Source of the DNA: Flavobacteriaceae bacterium
GTDB lineage: Bacteria; Bacteroidota; Bacteroidia; Flavobacteriales; Flavobacteriaceae
Assembly: GCA_030835845.1 (NCBI GenBank)
Contig: JAUROD010000044.1
Span: 1 to 37,445 of the forward strand
DNA length: 37,445 nucleotides
Direction: 5' to 3'
In this document: in pieces, positions 8,946 through 17,162 of the stretch
How the letters are laid out: every line of letters starts with the position of its first letter
Numbering within the stretch: the stretch's first letter is position 1
Translations under genes and position numbers: made by a program
Notes under the pieces: model-generated
Databases searched by the model: none
What the model was told of the DNA's origin: nothing
Seen by the model: the letters and a program-made list of their open reading frames with translations, nothing else

Positions 8946-9314
8946 ATGCAAAAACTAAATGAACAGGACTTACATAATAGGGCAATGGAGGTGGTTGGAA
9001 AATCACTTGAAGAGGATGGCTTCGAGTTTATGACAGTCAATTCACAATTAAAAAAAGATCCCCAATTTGTTTGTCTGAAGAATAAAAAATTGCATTTTGT
9101 CGTCGTTCGTGCGATATTGTATCCAAATAACCCACTTGATTACGACGTGGCTTTAATGGATAAAGTTCGTTCTCATGCAGAAAAGTTTGAAGCTATGACC
9201 TACTATGCTGGAGTTGGACTAGCACATGCAGATGATTATGAATTAATTTTGACAAAAGAAGCACCATGTGCAATAAACTATCAGGGCTTACAGCCCATAA
9301 CATTAAATGAATAG
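8946..9314 (+). CDS. Small conserved protein between nqrF and apbE (function unknown)
   Basis: A 122-residue soluble protein with no signal peptide or membrane helix. I chose the ATG at 8946; an in-frame TTG at 8940 is a possible alternative. I recall similar proteins in Flavobacteriia at the same position, often labelled as an NQR subunit F, but this one has no cysteine ferredoxin motif, FAD motif or NADH motif, so that label would be wrong. Recognisable segments are EEDGFEFMTVNSQLKKDPQF, KLHFVVVRAILYP and MTYYAGVGLAHADDYEL, which suggest a compact alpha/beta fold. It follows the nqrF terminator and overlaps the start of apbE by 8 bases, so the two are probably translated together. A role in NQR assembly or flavinylation is inference from position only. 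Confidence 0.85.
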   Translation: MQKLNEQDLHNRAMEVVGKSLEEDGFEFMTVNSQLKKDPQFVCLKNKKLHFVVVRAILYPNNPLDYDVALMDKVRSHAEKFEAMTYYAGVGLAHADDYELILTKEAPCAINYQGLQPITLNE

Positions 9315-10296
9315 AATAAAGCTACTCCTTATTTTTGTTTTTATTTTTGGGTGTGAAAAAAAGCCGCAAACCATATTCCACCAAGGCTTCGCTTTAGGAA
9401 CAACTTATTCAATACAATATGAATCAATCGAACTCCCATATGAGGAAGTTCAGTACGGAATTGATTCTTTGTTTTATCAAATTAACAAGTCAATGTCCAC
9501 CTATTTGCCTCAATCTGATATAACTAAAATTAACAGAGGCGATAGTACAATAATTGTTGATTCGCACTTTAAGAAGGTATTTACCAAGTCTACTGAAGTA
9601 TGGAAAAAGACAGACGGTTATTTTGATCCAACAGTAGGTGCTTGGGTAAATGCATATGGATTTGGCCCTGAAAAGAAAAGCGATCATATACATTATATAA
9701 ATCGAGATAGTTTATTGGAAATTACAGGATGGAGCAAAATTCAATTGACAAAAAAGGGAAAAATATTCAAAGAAAATACATCCATATACATTGATTTTAA
9801 TGCGCTTGCAAAAGGATACATGGTTGATGTTTTGGGGGATTATTTAGTTGAACTTGGAAGCGTGAATCACCTTGTAGAGATAGGGGGTGAGCTTGTTGCG
9901 AGAGGGAGGAGTCCTAAATCAGGTGAGTTTTGGAAAGTTGCCATCGATGACCCAAATCAACAATCTGAAAGAAGTTTTATCAGCACCCATGATTTGCGCA
10001 ATCAAGCACTAGCTACATCAGGTAATTATAGGAAATATAGAATTGATTCGCTCACAGGAGAAAAGTATGTTCATTCAATAGACCCACGTATAGGAAAACC
10101 GGTTCTTTCAAATATCCTAAGTGCCTCTGTCAAAGCCCCTGATTGTATTACGGCTGATGCATGGGCAACTGCACTTATGGTTATGCCGTTAGAAAAAGCC
10201 AAAAAATTAATTGAAGAAGATAAAAATCTTGAAGCTTATTGGATAATTTCAGTCAATGGAAATCTAATTGAAATTTTTTCGTCTGGATGGGATTAA
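9307..10296 (+). CDS. apbE: FAD:protein FMN transferase (lipoprotein)
   Basis: ApbE transfers FMN from FAD to a threonine of target proteins, here expected to be NqrB and NqrC. The 329-residue protein begins with a hydrophobic segment ending in a lipobox-like FIFGC (Cys16), so it should be a lipoprotein facing the periplasm, the side on which the NqrC FMN domain lies. Family motifs are GFALGTTYSI, FDPTVGAWVNAYGFGP, IDFNALAKGYMVD, VEIGGELVARG, ATSGNYRKY, HSIDPRIGKPV and the metal-binding region DCITADAWATALMVM. It overlaps the preceding small gene by 8 bases. Linkage to nqr is a frequent arrangement in Bacteroidota. Confidence 0.95.
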   Translation: MNRIKLLLIFVFIFGCEKKPQTIFHQGFALGTTYSIQYESIELPYEEVQYGIDSLFYQINKSMSTYLPQSDITKINRGDSTIIVDSHFKKVFTKSTEVWKKTDGYFDPTVGAWVNAYGFGPEKKSDHIHYINRDSLLEITGWSKIQLTKKGKIFKENTSIYIDFNALAKGYMVDVLGDYLVELGSVNHLVEIGGELVARGRSPKSGEFWKVAIDDPNQQSERSFISTHDLRNQALATSGNYRKYRIDSLTGEKYVHSIDPRIGKPVLSNILSASVKAPDCITADAWATALMVMPLEKAKKLIEEDKNLEAYWIISVNGNLIEIFSSGWD

Positions 10297-10307
10297 AATA
10301 TTTTTTA

Positions 10308-10315
10308 TACTTTTG
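10308..10315 (+). promoter_or_regulatory. Candidate -7 promoter box for the fibre-like gene
   Basis: TACTTTTG at 10308-10315 fits TANNTTTG exactly and lies 42 bases before the ATG at 10358. I see no TTG at the usual 17-23 base distance upstream, so only the -7 half is supported. Confidence 0.35.
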
Positions 10316-10357
10316 GTTCTATAAATTTTTCGCTCCAACTAACTAAAATCTTAACCT

Positions 10358-12051
10358 ATGAATTTTAAACTACACTTATTTACCTTTTTTATCACCTTTT
10401 CATTTACTCATGCTCAAGTTAAACTAGGTGATGATATTTTTTTATTTCACAAAATGCCCTTTTAGAATTAGATAGTAAAGATAAGGGGCTGTTATTTACG
10501 AGAATAAGTCAAGATGAACGCGATATGAATTTCAATCAAGATACCCCTGCAGGTATGATGATATTTAATACAGATCGTCAGCTTATCCAATATTTTAGAA
10601 AATTACCATTCTCCGAAACAAAGGTTTGGGTTGATGTGATAGAGGAAGATCCTCAAACTCTCATGGCAAGTATTCATAATAGTATACTTTCTCTTTCAAT
10701 ATCCAATGGAAATACAGAGGAGGTTGATTTATCTCCATTAATAAGTTCAATAGTTAATACTGATGAACAAACACTTTCGGCATCTTCTCTTACAAATACG
10801 GGGAGTATTACGCTTTCAATTTCTCAAGGAAATTCTGTAACTCTAGATTTGAGCGAGTTGGTTAATCGTGAAATATCAAGTTCGGATAGTAAGACTTTGA
10901 CTGCAAGTCTAAATGGACAAATACTCTCTTTTTCGATTAGTAATGGAAACACACAAGAGGTTGATTTATCTCCATTAATAAGCTCAACAGTCAATACCGA
11001 TGAACAAACGCTTTCGGCATCTTCTATTACAAATACTGGGAGTATTATGCTTTCAATTTCTCAAGGAAATTCTGTAACTCTAGATTTGAGTATGCTAATA
11101 GATGGTGAAGGTGTAAATTCAAATAATCAAACACTTACAGCGAGTTTGGTGATGGACACATTAACCTTATCCATTAGTGAAGGGAATACGCAAACCATTG
11201 ATTTTAGTAAGTTTAGTAATACTTTTATAATTGATAATAATCTTGTTTTATCTCGAACTTCAACACAACCTTTTGATTTTCTTTTTGGTTCAAACTTCCT
11301 TGACAATCAAGTTGGTTCTGATGATGATGCTAGAATGTTTTTTAAAAAGGATAAAGGAGTCTTTCGAGCAGGGTATTCTTCAGGGAGTGCATGGGATGAA
11401 AATAATTTAGGAGATTTTTCTGTAGCACTTGGATATCGAACTGAAGCCTATGGTCATCGTTCAGTTGCATTAGGGAATTCAACAGAAGCACAAAGTTATG
11501 CAGAAACTGTTTTGGGAAGTTATAATTTGGTGCCCGAAAGTCGGCCAAGCAAAGCTGTTTGGAATGACCATGAACCTTTATTGGTGGTTGGGAATGGACC
11601 AAATAGTTCCAATAAATCAAATGCAATGGTCATTTTGAAAAATGGTAATGTAGGTATTGGAGATAGTTCTCCACTGGAAGGAACACTCGTTGTTTCTGGA
11701 ACAATTGTAGCCTCTGGGAATATAACTGCTAGTCAATCACTAACTCCTGACTATGTATTTGAATTTTATTATTTAGGAGAAAGTGCTCAAAACCCAAATT
11801 ATCGTTTCAGAAGTTTGAAGGAAATGGATCAATTTTTGAATAAGCATCATCATTTACCAAATATTTTAAGTACAGATGAAGTTGAAGCCCAAGGTGGAAT
11901 CATTCTCAATAAAACGATAGAAATGCAGTTAGAAAAGATTGAAGAGCTTTATTTACATCTTATAGAATTGGACAAAAAAATCGATCAACTTGAAGAACAT
12001 GTGGAAGTCTTGTCAAATTTAATAGAAAAGGATAAAAACAATCTATTTTAA
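10358..12051 (+). CDS. Secreted fibre-like surface protein, reading frame interrupted near its N-terminus
   Basis: The ATG at 10358 opens a 35-codon frame with a good signal peptide (MNFKLHLFTFFITFSFTHA, then QVKLGDDI) ending at TAG 10463-10465. The rest of the protein continues in the -1 frame from 10444 (ISQNALLELDSKDKGLLFTR) to 12051; the first ATG in that frame is at 10525. Joining the frames at 10444 gives about 564 residues. The parts are a signal peptide; an LLELDSKDKGLLFTRI segment common in Bacteroidota exported proteins; beta-rich repeats with LSLSISNGN and VDLSPLI; a head-like stretch SVALGYRTEAYGHRSVALG resembling YadA-type adhesin heads; NGNVGIGDSSP; and a C-terminal HHLPN-type domain ending in a coiled coil. 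It is probably a trimeric surface fibre, but its ligand is unknown. The interruption may be programmed frameshifting, slippage in the T run, a mutation or a sequencing error. Confidence 0.7.
10438..10489 (+). promoter_or_regulatory. Possible -1 ribosomal frameshift signal
   Basis: The heptamer T-TTT-TTA occupies 10438-10444 in the zero frame set by the ATG at 10358, the register required for X-XXY-YYZ slippage. A -1 slip there enters the frame of the protein body. A possible stem pairs GCCCTTT (10456-10462) with AAGGGGC (10483-10489), seven pairs including one G-T wobble, with a 20-base loop. The 11-base spacer is somewhat longer than the usual 5-9. This is a candidate only; the 7-T run (10437-10443) is equally prone to indels. 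Confidence 0.35.
10721..11090 (+). repeat. Two near-identical 133-base direct repeats inside the fibre-like gene
   Basis: Bases 10721-10853 and 10958-11090 match with 8 differences by my count (about 94% identity). Their 237-base offset is exactly 79 codons, so the frame is kept. Each encodes VDLSPLISS followed by VNTDEQTLSAS and LSISQGNSVTLDLS. The DNA similarity suggests recent duplication or gene conversion, and the copies could recombine to change fibre length by 79 residues. Confidence 0.85.
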
Positions 12052-12795
12052 CGCAACAGGAATTTTCTCATCTTTAGGGAGACAAAAGCGTTTTTTTTCT
12101 TCAATTGATAGTGTCTCTAAAAAGTTATTTGCTTTTACCTCAAAACCAACGCTACTTAGACGACTAAAATAGTCTAATCCGTAATTACGTAGGTGATCAT
12201 ACTGCCCAAAAATCTTTGTTCTCTCTTTTGGATCAGTAATGGTATTATCTTCAAATGTTACTTCTTGGGAGAGATTAATAGGCACTTGGGCAATCAATGT
12301 TCCTCCTTTTTTTAATACACGATATAATTCCTTCATCGCTTTTAAGTCATCAGAAATATGTTCTAGGACATGATTACATAAAATTAAATCGTAGTAGTTA
12401 TTTTTAAAGGGTAGGTTGCATATATCTGCTTTTATATCAGCTAATGGTGAGTGTAAGTCAGTTGTGGTATACTCCCAATGAGAGAATAGTTTAAATTTCT
12501 TAAAAAAAACCTGTTCTGGTGCTACATGTAAAACTTTAATTTCTTTATTTAAAAACCTGGTCTCTCTTTCAAGAAATAGCCATAATAAGCGATGTCTTTC
12601 AAGTGATAAAGTACCTGGGCAAAGTGCATTTTCTCTGATATTCTGATACCCGTAAGGTAAAAATTTACGGTAGTTACTTCCGTCAATTGGGTCTGTAAAA
12701 AGATTACCCCGAAAATAAAATTTTAAAAATGGTTGAAAACGAATACTCAAACCTATCAACCACGTTCGTGGGAAAAGATTCAAAATCCATTTCAT
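12043..12795 (-). CDS. Class I SAM-dependent methyltransferase
   Basis: A 250-residue protein with a Rossmann-type methyltransferase core in the second half. Motif I is VLHVAPEQ, which departs from the glycine-rich VLDxGxG of most relatives. Later motifs are clear: DLILCNHVLEHISDDLKAM (motif II, with the EH pair) and LYRVLKKGGTLIAQVP (motif III). The N-terminal 80 residues, with FRGNLFTDPIDGSNYRKF and a possible cysteine at NALCPG, are unlike the usual core and may bind substrate. The target is not evident. Its ATG overlaps the map stop codon by four bases, so it is the last gene of the gpmI-trx-map operon, and its 3' end overlaps the fibre gene by nine bases. Confidence 0.85.
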   Translation of the reverse strand: MKWILNLFPRTWLIGLSIRFQPFLKFYFRGNLFTDPIDGSNYRKFLPYGYQNIRENALCPGTLSLERHRLLWLFLERETRFLNKEIKVLHVAPEQVFFKKFKLFSHWEYTTTDLHSPLADIKADICNLPFKNNYYDLILCNHVLEHISDDLKAMKELYRVLKKGGTLIAQVPINLSQEVTFEDNTITDPKERTKIFGQYDHLRNYGLDYFSRLSSVGFEVKANNFLETLSIEEKKRFCLPKDEKIPVALK

Positions 12796-13616
12796 ACTAC
12801 CAATGTATTTTTTCTGAAAGCAATTTCCTCGTCACTTTCAATACCTAGTGATTTGTATATGTATTGAAAAGTAGATAAAAGTTCAGGTTTTCCATCAATT
12901 AGAGCAACATTATGTTCGAAATGTGCTGAGGGTTGCCCATCGGCAGTTAGAATTGTCCAGCCGTCTTTGAGTTGTTTTATACGATGAGTTCCTCTGTTCA
13001 CCATAGGTTCAATAGCTAAAACCATCCCATCAACAAATTTCTTACCTCTACCTCGTCTACCATAATTGGGTACTTCAGGTCCTTCATGCATCGTTTTTCC
13101 TAGGCCATGTCCAACAAGTTCACGAACAATCCCATAACCTTCTTTCTCACAATAGTTTTGAATTGCAAAACCAAGGTCACCAATTCGGTTACCAGCCTTA
13201 AAATGTGAAATCCCAACATACAACGACTCTTTAGTTATACGTAACAACTTTTCAGTTTTAGGGTCAATATCACCTACTGAAAAAGTGTAAGCATGATCAC
13301 CATAGAATCCATTTTTTAGAGCTCCACAATCAATCGAAATAATATCACCATCCCTCAGGGGTTCTTTATTTGGTATTCCATGAACAACTTGAGCATTGGG
13401 GCTCATACACAGGGTATTAGGAAAATCATAAAGCCCTAAAAATCCTGGTTCTGCTTCATGATCACGAATAAATGTTTCAGCAAGTCTATCAAGTTCAAGC
13501 GTACTTATCCCGGGTTTGATTTCACTGGCTAACATTCCCAAAGTTTTAGAAACGATTAATGCACTTTCACGCATTAATTCAATTTCTTCTTCATTTTTTA
13601 GTACAATTGCACTCAT
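12792..13616 (-). CDS. map: Methionine aminopeptidase, type I
   Basis: Removes the initiator methionine from new proteins. The 274-residue protein has all five metal ligands of the family: Asp96 (ISIDCGALKNGFYGD), Asp107, His170 (VGHGLGKTMHEGPEVPNYG), Glu203 (LAIEPMV) and Glu234 (HFEHNVAL). It lacks the N-terminal zinc-finger extension of eukaryotic enzymes, hence type I, bacterial class. The C-terminal 20 residues beyond the catalytic core are a short extension. Its start overlaps the stop codon of the thioredoxin-like gene (ATGA), and its stop overlaps the methyltransferase start. Here map is not in the ribosomal protein cluster where it is often found. Confidence 0.97.
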   Translation of the reverse strand: MSAIVLKNEEEIELMRESALIVSKTLGMLASEIKPGISTLELDRLAETFIRDHEAEPGFLGLYDFPNTLCMSPNAQVVHGIPNKEPLRDGDIISIDCGALKNGFYGDHAYTFSVGDIDPKTEKLLRITKESLYVGISHFKAGNRIGDLGFAIQNYCEKEGYGIVRELVGHGLGKTMHEGPEVPNYGRRGRGKKFVDGMVLAIEPMVNRGTHRIKQLKDGWTILTADGQPSAHFEHNVALIDGKPELLSTFQYIYKSLGIESDEEIAFRKNTLVV

Positions 13617-14173
13617 TCAGCATATGCATTTTTATACTCCTTACCACTTAAAATGGAAAGAATATCAAGTTCAAGTGATTCAACAGGAAATTCAACAATA
13701 CGATTAATTTCTTTTCCATTTTCAAAAAAAAGCAGTGTGGGTATATTTAATAAATCTACATTTTTTTCTAATCCATCAGGCGTTCGTTTGTCTTCATCAA
13801 CTGCGATAATTTCGATAGTAGAAATATCAAACCCCGATGCATTTAAAATTTTTATCATACCAGGAACTTCTCGTCGACTATCTTCACACCAAGTACCCAT
13901 ATACAGTACAATTGATTTTCCCTGTAATAGAGGCTTAATGTTCTCTATTAGGTCAGTATTTAGCGGATAAAAATCATATTCGGTTTGCATCCACTCTTTG
14001 GTGTAATAATTCATCTGGTCTAAACTGACTCTTCCTACTAATATTTCATTTCCCTCCCAATCTTTTCCCAATAGACTTTCTGGGATAATAGGTGGGCTTG
14101 AAGCATTACTTTTTTTATTAGAAGAGTTACAACTAAGGACAATAAGTAAGAGAAATAGATAGAAATGTTTCAT
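13613..14173 (-). CDS. Thioredoxin-like lipoprotein with a CxxS active site
   Basis: A 186-residue protein with a lipoprotein signal (MKHFYLFLLLIVLSC, lipid-bearing Cys15), so it should be anchored to a membrane on the periplasmic side. The thioredoxin fold is shown by SIVLYMGTWCEDSRREVPGM and by the later cis-proline strand NIPTLLFFENGKEI. The usual CxxC is Cys96-Glu-Asp-Ser99, so only one active-site cysteine is present. This argues against a classical disulfide reductase and for a glutathione-like, isomerase or binding role; I recall related Flavobacteriia proteins with similar WCxDS motifs. It lies three bases after gpmI and overlaps map by four bases. Confidence 0.85.
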   Translation of the reverse strand: MKHFYLFLLLIVLSCNSSNKKSNASSPPIIPESLLGKDWEGNEILVGRVSLDQMNYYTKEWMQTEYDFYPLNTDLIENIKPLLQGKSIVLYMGTWCEDSRREVPGMIKILNASGFDISTIEIIAVDEDKRTPDGLEKNVDLLNIPTLLFFENGKEINRIVEFPVESLELDILSILSGKEYKNAYAE

Positions 14174-14176
14174 GGG

Positions 14177-15682
14177 TTAAAGTAATGATTTTTGGGTCAT
14201 GGCTGATGGTTGAGGAACACCCATTAACTCAAGAATTGTTGGAGCAATATCACCAAGAACACCTGAATTGATTTTACGTTTATTATTATCAACCAATATA
14301 ATTGGTACTGGATTTGTGGTGTGAGCAGTGTTTGGACTACCATCCTCATTTAACATTGTCTCACAGTTTCCGTGATCAGCAATTACGAGGATAGCGTAAT
14401 CTTGTTTCATAGCAGCTTCGATGATACTTTGAGTGCATTCATCAACAGTTTCACAAGCTTTTATGGCTGCCTGTAAATCTCCTGTATGTCCTACCATATC
14501 TGGGTTTGCAAAATTTAGACATATGAAATCAGCTGTTTCTTTTTGGATTTCAGGAATAATTGCATCTCTAATTTCATAGGCACTCATTTCAGGCTGAAGA
14601 TCATAGGTTGCAACCTTTGGTGAGGGACATAGAATACGCTCTTCTCCTTTGAACGGGGTTTCACGTCCACCATTGAAAAAGAAAGTAACATGTGGATATT
14701 TTTCAGTTTCAGCTATGCGAATTTGAATTTTACCAGCCTTTGAAAGGGTCTCCCCAAGAGTGTCTTTAATATTGTCTTTATCAAAAATTACTTTTATGTT
14801 TTTAAAGTTGGAATCATAATTGGTTAATGTAACATAATAAAGATCCATTGCTTTTGTTTGCTGCTCAAAAAAATCTTTCTGAGAAAGCATTTGTGTTAGT
14901 TCACGACCTCTATCTGTTCTAAAATTAAAAAATAATACAACATCACCTTCTTCTATTTTTCCATCATTTTCTTCATTAAATAAAGGCTCAATAAATTCAT
15001 CAGTAATTCCATTTTTATAGGATGACTCTAGGGAATTTGCAAAGTCATTGGTCATATTTCCTTCTCCTTTGGTGAGCAAGTCATATGCTTTTTTGACTCG
15101 TTCCCAACGTTGATCTCTATCCATAGCATAATAGCGTCCTATGAGACTAGCTATTTTACCTGTAGTTTGGATCATATGTTTTTCCAACTCTTTTACAAAT
15201 CCTACTCCTGACTGAGGATCTACATCACGACCATCTGTAAACGCATGAACAAATACATTTTCACACTCATTTTCATTTAATATATCGAGTAAACCATGTA
15301 GATGATTAATATGAGAATGAACCCCACCATTTGAAAGTAATCCCAATAAATGAACTGATTTATTATTTTTCTTTGCGTAGTTGATTGCATCCTTGAGGAC
15401 GATTTCATCTTTTAGTGTGTTTTGTGAAAGGGCCAAATTAATTTTAGCCAAGTCTTGATAGACTATTCTTCCTGCACCAAGATTCATGTGTCCAACCTCA
15501 CTATTACCCATTTGACCTTCTGGCAACCCAACATGCATCCCATCGGTGAAGAGATTGTTATGTGAGAAATTCTCATACAGACTATCAATAAAGGGAGTTT
15601 TAGCTAAATCTACTGCAGAAACATTTGGATTGGGTGCTTTTCCCCAACCATCTAAAATCATTAAAATCGTTTTTTGAGACAT
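14177..15682 (-). CDS. gpmI: 2,3-bisphosphoglycerate-independent phosphoglycerate mutase
   Basis: Interconverts 3- and 2-phosphoglycerate in glycolysis and gluconeogenesis using two manganese ions and a phosphoserine. The 501-residue length is typical. The alkaline phosphatase-like core shows MILDGWG (metal ligand Asp11), catalytic Ser61 in GQMGNSEVGHMNLGAGR, HAFTDGRDVDP, GRYYAMDRDQRW, NGGRETPFKGEER, NFANPDMVGHTGD and IADHGNCETM. It is the first gene of a four-gene minus-strand operon. A candidate promoter lies just upstream in the spacer shared with rsgA. Confidence 0.97.
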   Translation of the reverse strand: MSQKTILMILDGWGKAPNPNVSAVDLAKTPFIDSLYENFSHNNLFTDGMHVGLPEGQMGNSEVGHMNLGAGRIVYQDLAKINLALSQNTLKDEIVLKDAINYAKKNNKSVHLLGLLSNGGVHSHINHLHGLLDILNENECENVFVHAFTDGRDVDPQSGVGFVKELEKHMIQTTGKIASLIGRYYAMDRDQRWERVKKAYDLLTKGEGNMTNDFANSLESSYKNGITDEFIEPLFNEENDGKIEEGDVVLFFNFRTDRGRELTQMLSQKDFFEQQTKAMDLYYVTLTNYDSNFKNIKVIFDKDNIKDTLGETLSKAGKIQIRIAETEKYPHVTFFFNGGRETPFKGEERILCPSPKVATYDLQPEMSAYEIRDAIIPEIQKETADFICLNFANPDMVGHTGDLQAAIKACETVDECTQSIIEAAMKQDYAILVIADHGNCETMLNEDGSPNTAHTTNPVPIILVDNNKRKINSGVLGDIAPTILELMGVPQPSAMTQKSLL

Positions 15683-15698
15683 TCAATTCAATTTTATA

Positions 15699-15731
15699 CA
15701 AAGATAGCAAAAGCCCCACAAAACCTAGCAA
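15699..15731 (-). promoter_or_regulatory. Candidate promoter of the gpmI operon
   Basis: Read on the minus strand, TTG (15731-15729) and TATCTTTG (15706-15699) are separated by 22 bases, within the range reported for Flavobacterium promoters. Transcription would start around 15692, leaving a short leader of about 10 bases before the gpmI ATG at 15682. Confidence 0.5.
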
Positions 15732-15778
15732 TTTAAAAAATCTAAACTATCTTTAACCCAGCTAAAAGGTTTGCATTG

Positions 15779-16708
15779 ATGCATGGAATTGTTTATCGTT
15801 CTACAGGAAGTTGGTACTTGGTAAAAAGTACGGAGGATATTTTTTATTCCTGTCGAATTAAGGGCAAGTTTCGCATACAAGGGATTAAAAGTACAAACCC
15901 AATAGCAGTAGGAGATAGGGTAACATTTACTCTTTTTGATGAGGGTGATGAAACGAAAGGAACCATTAATCATATTGAACCTAGAGACAATTATATTGTA
16001 AGACGTTCTGTAAATTTATCCAAGCAAACTCATATCATAGCGGCAAACATAGACCAAGCTTTTTTATTAATTACTCTTAATAATCCACCTACATTTCATG
16101 CGTTCATTGATCGCTTTTTGGTCACGGCTAGTGCCTATCAGATACCTGTTGTTTTACTGTTTAATAAATCTGATACGTATACTAAAGAAGAATTAAGGGA
16201 GGTAGAAGAAATGATAGATATATATGAATCAGTGGATTATCCATGTCATTTAATATCATGTAAAAATGAGAAGGATGTTACCCAAATTGCAAAGCTAATG
16301 CAAGGAAAGTCATCCATGTTTTCTGGACATAGTGGAGTAGGTAAATCTACTTTGCTAAATGCTATTTCCCCTTCACTACAATTGAGAACCTCAGAGATTT
16401 CCGAACAGCACAAACAAGGTCAACATACAACTACTTATGCGGAAATGTTTGATCTTGACAATAATGCACGTATTATAGATACACCAGGAATCAAAGGATT
16501 TGGTGTAGTCGATATCCAAGCCGAAGAGTTAGGGAATTACTTTCGAGAATTTTATTCTGCTAAATCCAATTGTAAGTTTCATAATTGTCTTCATATTGAT
16601 GAACCAAATTGCGCAGTCAAGGAGGGTGTATCTAATGGAACAATAGCTCCATCTCGCTATGAAAGCTATGTGCAACTGTTAGACGAAGATAACACGTATA
16701 GGAAGTAA
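15779..16708 (+). CDS. rsgA: Ribosome small-subunit-dependent GTPase A
   Basis: A circularly permuted GTPase that assists late maturation of the 30S subunit. I chose the ATG at 15779 (MHGIVYRSTGSWY); a TTG one codon earlier is less likely. The 309-residue protein has an N-terminal OB-fold (about residues 1-75), then GTPase motifs in permuted order: NKSD (129-132), the P-loop GHSGVGKS (183-190) and DTPG (234-237). A C-terminal zinc-binding region follows, with Cys265, Cys270, His272 and Cys278. dtd follows after one base, so the two form an operon. Confidence 0.96.
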   Translation: MHGIVYRSTGSWYLVKSTEDIFYSCRIKGKFRIQGIKSTNPIAVGDRVTFTLFDEGDETKGTINHIEPRDNYIVRRSVNLSKQTHIIAANIDQAFLLITLNNPPTFHAFIDRFLVTASAYQIPVVLLFNKSDTYTKEELREVEEMIDIYESVDYPCHLISCKNEKDVTQIAKLMQGKSSMFSGHSGVGKSTLLNAISPSLQLRTSEISEQHKQGQHTTTYAEMFDLDNNARIIDTPGIKGFGVVDIQAEELGNYFREFYSAKSNCKFHNCLHIDEPNCAVKEGVSNGTIAPSRYESYVQLLDEDNTYRK

Positions 16709-16709
16709 T

Positions 16710-17162
16710 ATGAGAGTTGTAATTCAACGTGTCAGTTGTGCCTCTGTTGAGGTTGATAATAAAGTTGTGGGAAATATAGGGCAAGGTTTATTGGTATTGC
16801 TTGGAATTGAGCAAGCAGATACAGCGGATGATTTAAAATGGATTCTAAAGAAAACTTTAAACCTTCGCATTTTTGATGACCTAAACAATGTGATGAATAA
16901 GTCACTTCTAGATGTAGATGGAGAACTTCTGGTGGTAAGTCAATTTACTTTAATGGCATCCACAAAAAAAGGAAATCGACCTTCTTACATTCGTGCTGCA
17001 AATCACAATCATGCAATTCCTTTTTATGAACTCTTTTGTTTGGAGGCAGAAAAAGACCTTAATAAAAAAGTGGCTAGAGGAATTTTTGGAGCGGACATGA
17101 CTGTTAAGTTAACCAATGACGGACCAGTCACCATTCAGATAGATTCAAAAAACCGAGAATAG
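16710..17162 (+). CDS. dtd: D-aminoacyl-tRNA deacylase
   Basis: Hydrolyses D-amino acids wrongly attached to tRNA, and glycine from tRNA-Ala. At 150 residues it is of normal length, beginning MRVVIQRVSCASVEV. Both active-site signatures are present: SQFTLMA (77-83) and the cross-subunit Gly-Pro motif in NDGPVTI (Gly138-Pro139) of the homodimer. It starts one base after rsgA. Its stop codon directly abuts that of murB on the other strand, with no intergenic bases. Confidence 0.97.
   Translation: MRVVIQRVSCASVEVDNKVVGNIGQGLLVLLGIEQADTADDLKWILKKTLNLRIFDDLNNVMNKSLLDVDGELLVVSQFTLMASTKKGNRPSYIRAANHNHAIPFYELFCLEAEKDLNKKVARGIFGADMTVKLTNDGPVTIQIDSKNRE

Noticed and set aside
10525-10527. ATG at 10525 as the true start of the fibre gene
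   Set aside because: It falls inside a segment conserved in related proteins (LLFTRISQDERDM) and would leave the protein without a signal peptide, while a good signal peptide is encoded just upstream in another frame.
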